NCBI RefSeq assembly: GCF_003097535.1
Contig: NZ_CP029187.1
Span: 62,001-126,000, forward strand
Origin: Flavobacterium pallidum
GTDB lineage: Bacteria; Bacteroidota; Bacteroidia; Flavobacteriales; Flavobacteriaceae
Direction: 5' to 3'
Length of the DNA: 64,000 nt
Both the position numbers and the translations under genes were made by a program. The notes beneath the pieces are model-generated. The model was not told where the DNA came from. It was given only the letters and a program-made list of their open reading frames with translations, and made no database searches. Shown piece after piece: positions 62,248 to 64,000 of the stretch (positions are counted from its first letter, which is position 1; each line of letters opens with the position of its first letter).

Positions 62248-62718
62248 TTAAGCGCTTTCGTGCTTAATGAGCGTGATAAGGATCCCCATTTCCTGAAGGA
62301 TAATTTTCACACTGTTTTTATTCACCTGGCTCACCGTTCCCAGTTTTCCCTGAAAAGGACCGTGCGGGATGCTGATCGGGCTGCCTGGTTTCAGGCTTGT
62401 TATTTCTGTCTTAAATACCGCCTCTTTCAGGCTGTCCTTAAGCGCTTCAATTTCTTCGTTCCGTATCACCGCGGGCTTTCCAAGCCAAAAAAGATAACGT
62501 ACGACTCCGGGGACCTGGAATACTTTTTCCCTTTCATTTTCAGTGACATTTACAAAAACGTAAGAACTGATCAGCGGTGTTTCCACTTTTTTCTTCCTGT
62601 CCGACCATTGCCTGATTTGTGTTACCAGCGGGCAATAGACTTCTATTCCGATATTTTCCAGGCGTAAGGCAACTTTTTTTTCATTGCGTGCCTGCGTATA
62701 AATTACAAACCAGGGCAT
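62248..62718 (-). CDS. UpxY/NusG-like transcription antiterminator
   Basis: 156 residues. The NGN domain begins WFVIYTQARNEKKV and continues to VPGVVRYLFW; a KOW segment near the C-terminus has IPHGPFQGKLGTV. NusG paralogues at the head of Bacteroidota polysaccharide loci, such as UpxY, let RNA polymerase read through the long operon. Here it is the second gene of such a locus. Its start overlaps the regulator's stop as TAATG. Confidence 0.9.
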   Translation of the reverse strand: MPWFVIYTQARNEKKVALRLENIGIEVYCPLVTQIRQWSDRKKKVETPLISSYVFVNVTENEREKVFQVPGVVRYLFWLGKPAVIRNEEIEALKDSLKEAVFKTEITSLKPGSPISIPHGPFQGKLGTVSQVNKNSVKIILQEMGILITLIKHESA

Positions 62719-63239
62719 TATACCGTCGGTTTGTGGTTTTCATAAATCACGAGGCCCTTGTCATCGTCATAGTCACTCATTAAAAAGAACTCGACCTTGC
62801 GCTTTATCTCATTTTCAATCTTGGCCCCCAGTTTGTCAATGTAGCTTGCATGCAAATTCTGCCCGACTAAAATCACCTGGATCGTACCGCTGTCATTGCC
62901 ATTGGCATAATCCCCGATGATTACTACCTTTTCCACATCGCCCATACGTTGCAGGATCATTTCGACCATGGCCTCGATCCCGATATGGTGACGCACGATT
63001 TTTTGTATGATGGCAAACAGCGGATGCTTGATATTCGCCTTGTAAATAATTTTATTTTTGCTGGTTTCCTTTTCCAGGAATCCGGCATCCATCAGGTTGT
63101 TGAGCTCTTTTCGGATGGCGTTTGTGGATTCGTTCAACTCTTCTGCCAGGCCACGCAGGTAGCCATTGGTAGCGACATTCATGAAAAATTTCACCAATAT
63201 CCTTAATCTCGTCTTTGAAGTAATAAGTGATTCGAGCAT
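62718..63239 (-). CDS. Winged-helix regulator with C-terminal nucleotidyltransferase-like domain
   Basis: 173 residues. The N-terminal winged helix (about 1-75) has LRILVKFFMN, the recognition region NESTNAIRKELNNL and a wing around KIIYKAN. The C-terminal part (about 100-165) has VVIIGDYANGNDSGTIQVILVG, which looks like a degenerate MNT-type nucleotidyltransferase fold. It is the first gene behind the best promoter in the window and is coupled to the antiterminator, so it probably controls the glycan operon. Confidence 0.8.
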   Translation of the reverse strand: MLESLITSKTRLRILVKFFMNVATNGYLRGLAEELNESTNAIRKELNNLMDAGFLEKETSKNKIIYKANIKHPLFAIIQKIVRHHIGIEAMVEMILQRMGDVEKVVIIGDYANGNDSGTIQVILVGQNLHASYIDKLGAKIENEIKRKVEFFLMSDYDDDKGLVIYENHKPTV

Positions 63240-63259
63240 GAGTTAAACCGAGTGAGTAA

Positions 63260-63291
63260 CAAAAGTACTCTTTTTAACATAAAAAAAACAA
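63260..63291 (-). promoter_or_regulatory. Promoter of the glycan operon
   Basis: The minus strand has TTG at 63291-63289, a 21-base spacer, and TACTTTTG at 63267-63260. This is a full match to the Bacteroidota TTG-N17-23-TAnnTTTG pattern, and the leader to the ATG at 63239 is only about 14 bases. The -33 end overlaps the T run of the ugd terminator. Confidence 0.75.
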
Positions 63292-63315
63292 AAAGCCCTT
63301 AAAATTTTAAGGGCT
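63281..63315 (-). terminator. Rho-independent terminator of ugd
   Basis: Perfect 22-bp palindrome at 63294-63315 (agcccttaaaa and its complement), followed on the minus strand by TTTTT-G-TTTTTTTT. Confidence 0.88.
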
Positions 63316-63340
63316 CATATTATTTGAAAAATAGTATTTA

Positions 63341-64000
63341 CTAATTTGTACTTCCTACCGACTGTACAATGAATCCTATAGCGGTCAGTTTTGGAGTATC
63401 CAAAATGTTCCTGCCATCAAATACGAATGCTGGTTTCTGCATATTATCATAAATTTTCTGCCAGTCGTATTCCCTGAATTCATCCCATTCTGTAAGGATG
63501 GCCACCGCATGGGCACCTTTGCAAACTTCATAAGGATCATCCATCACATTAATACCTTTCTTATTAAGATCTGACGGGCGTGACTGGAGGTAATCCAAAT
63601 CGGCAAGTACCTGTTTTTCTTTTACCTGTGGATCGAAAACGGCGATGTTGGCCTGTTCGTTCAGCAAATAATCCGAAACATAAATTGCTGCGGATTCGCG
63701 CGTATCGTTGGTATCTTTCTTGAATGCCCATCCGAGGAACGCAATTTTCTTCCCGGAAACCGTGTTATATAATGTCTGTACGATGTTTGCAGCAAACCTC
63801 CTTTTCTGGTGGTCGTTCATGATGATGACCTGCACCCAGTAATCGGCCACTTCATGGAGTCCGTAAGACTTGGCAATATAAACCAGGTTCAGGATATCCT
63901 TCTGGAAACAAGACCCGCCGAAACCCACTGATGATTTCAGGAACTTCGGCCCGATACGGCTGTCCATCCCGATGGCGCGCGCCACTTCATTGACATCTGC
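63341..64000 (-). CDS. ugd: UDP-glucose 6-dehydrogenase, C-terminal part, 5' end outside window
   Basis: The last about 219 codons are visible; the frame continues without a stop through position 64000 (ADVNEVARAIG), so the gene starts outside. The conserved GFGGSCFQKDI holds the catalytic Cys, and the C-terminal NDP-binding domain has FLGWAFKKDTNDTRESAA. It oxidises UDP-glucose to UDP-glucuronate, the substrate of the epimerase at 41952. Its terminator separates it from the operon downstream. Confidence 0.93.
   Translation of the reverse strand, partial: ADVNEVARAIGMDSRIGPKFLKSSVGFGGSCFQKDILNLVYIAKSYGLHEVADYWVQVIIMNDHQKRRFAANIVQTLYNTVSGKKIAFLGWAFKKDTNDTRESAAIYVSDYLLNEQANIAVFDPQVKEKQVLADLDYLQSRPSDLNKKGINVMDDPYEVCKGAHAVAILTEWDEFREYDWQKIYDNMQKPAFVFDGRNILDTPKLTAIGFIVQSVGSTN

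Overview
The window looks like chromosome from a Flavobacterium-like member of the Bacteroidota. The evidence is promoters of the TAnnTTTG type, a Reg_prop/Y_Y_Y sensor kinase, a UpxY/NusG-like antiterminator heading a polysaccharide operon, a Wza/Wzc pair with a tyrosine-rich kinase tail, and AT-rich intergenic DNA. No tRNA, rRNA, insertion sequence, phage gene or CRISPR array was found.

Layout. (1) 1-18374, minus strand: one giant secreted repeat protein that runs off the left edge. After a signal peptide and a non-repetitive head come 17 DUF11-type units of exactly 360 bp, then about 24.5 units of 318 bp (106-residue cadherin-like units). Twelve single-base indels break the frame in the first 3.9 kb and none do so elsewhere, which looks more like an assembly or consensus problem than gene decay. 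(2) 18375-19265: AT-rich, non-coding. (3) 19266-22923: a membrane histidine kinase convergent with a NarL/LuxR response regulator; their ends overlap by 11 bp. (4) 23072-25084: prfC, then a small exported protein. (5) 25171-25905: a CpsB-like PHP phosphatase, convergent with the polysaccharide locus and sharing a bidirectional terminator with wzc. (6) 25929-63239, minus strand: a surface-glycan locus of 34 genes, read from an antiterminator/winged-helix pair at 63239 down to wza-wzc. (7) 63341-64000: the C-terminal part of UDP-glucose dehydrogenase with its terminator.

How the glycan genes fit together. PseB, PseC, a sugar formyltransferase where PseH would be expected, PseG and PseI form a pseudaminic acid pathway that should give a 7-N-formyl variant. 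No stand-alone PseF is present, but a NeuB-like synthase fused to an SpsF-like cytidylyltransferase could activate the sugar or make a second one. A separate block (45348-50837) holds a KdsB-like cytidylyltransferase, a HAD phosphatase, an HMGL-type aldolase with an extra C-terminal Rossmann-like domain, and two glycosyltransferase-like proteins. It looks like a route to a further CMP-activated keto-acid sugar. Ugd and a UDP-GlcA 4-epimerase supply uronic acids. Two PglC-type initiating transferases, a PglF/PglE-like pair, four or five glycosyltransferases, a flippase, an EpsG-like polymerase, two paralogous deacetylase-like proteins, a hexapeptide acyltransferase and a PaaK-like/ATP-grasp pair complete assembly and decoration. 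Wza, Wzc and CpsB handle export and its phosphorylation control.

All family calls rest on reading motifs and gene order; no database search was run.
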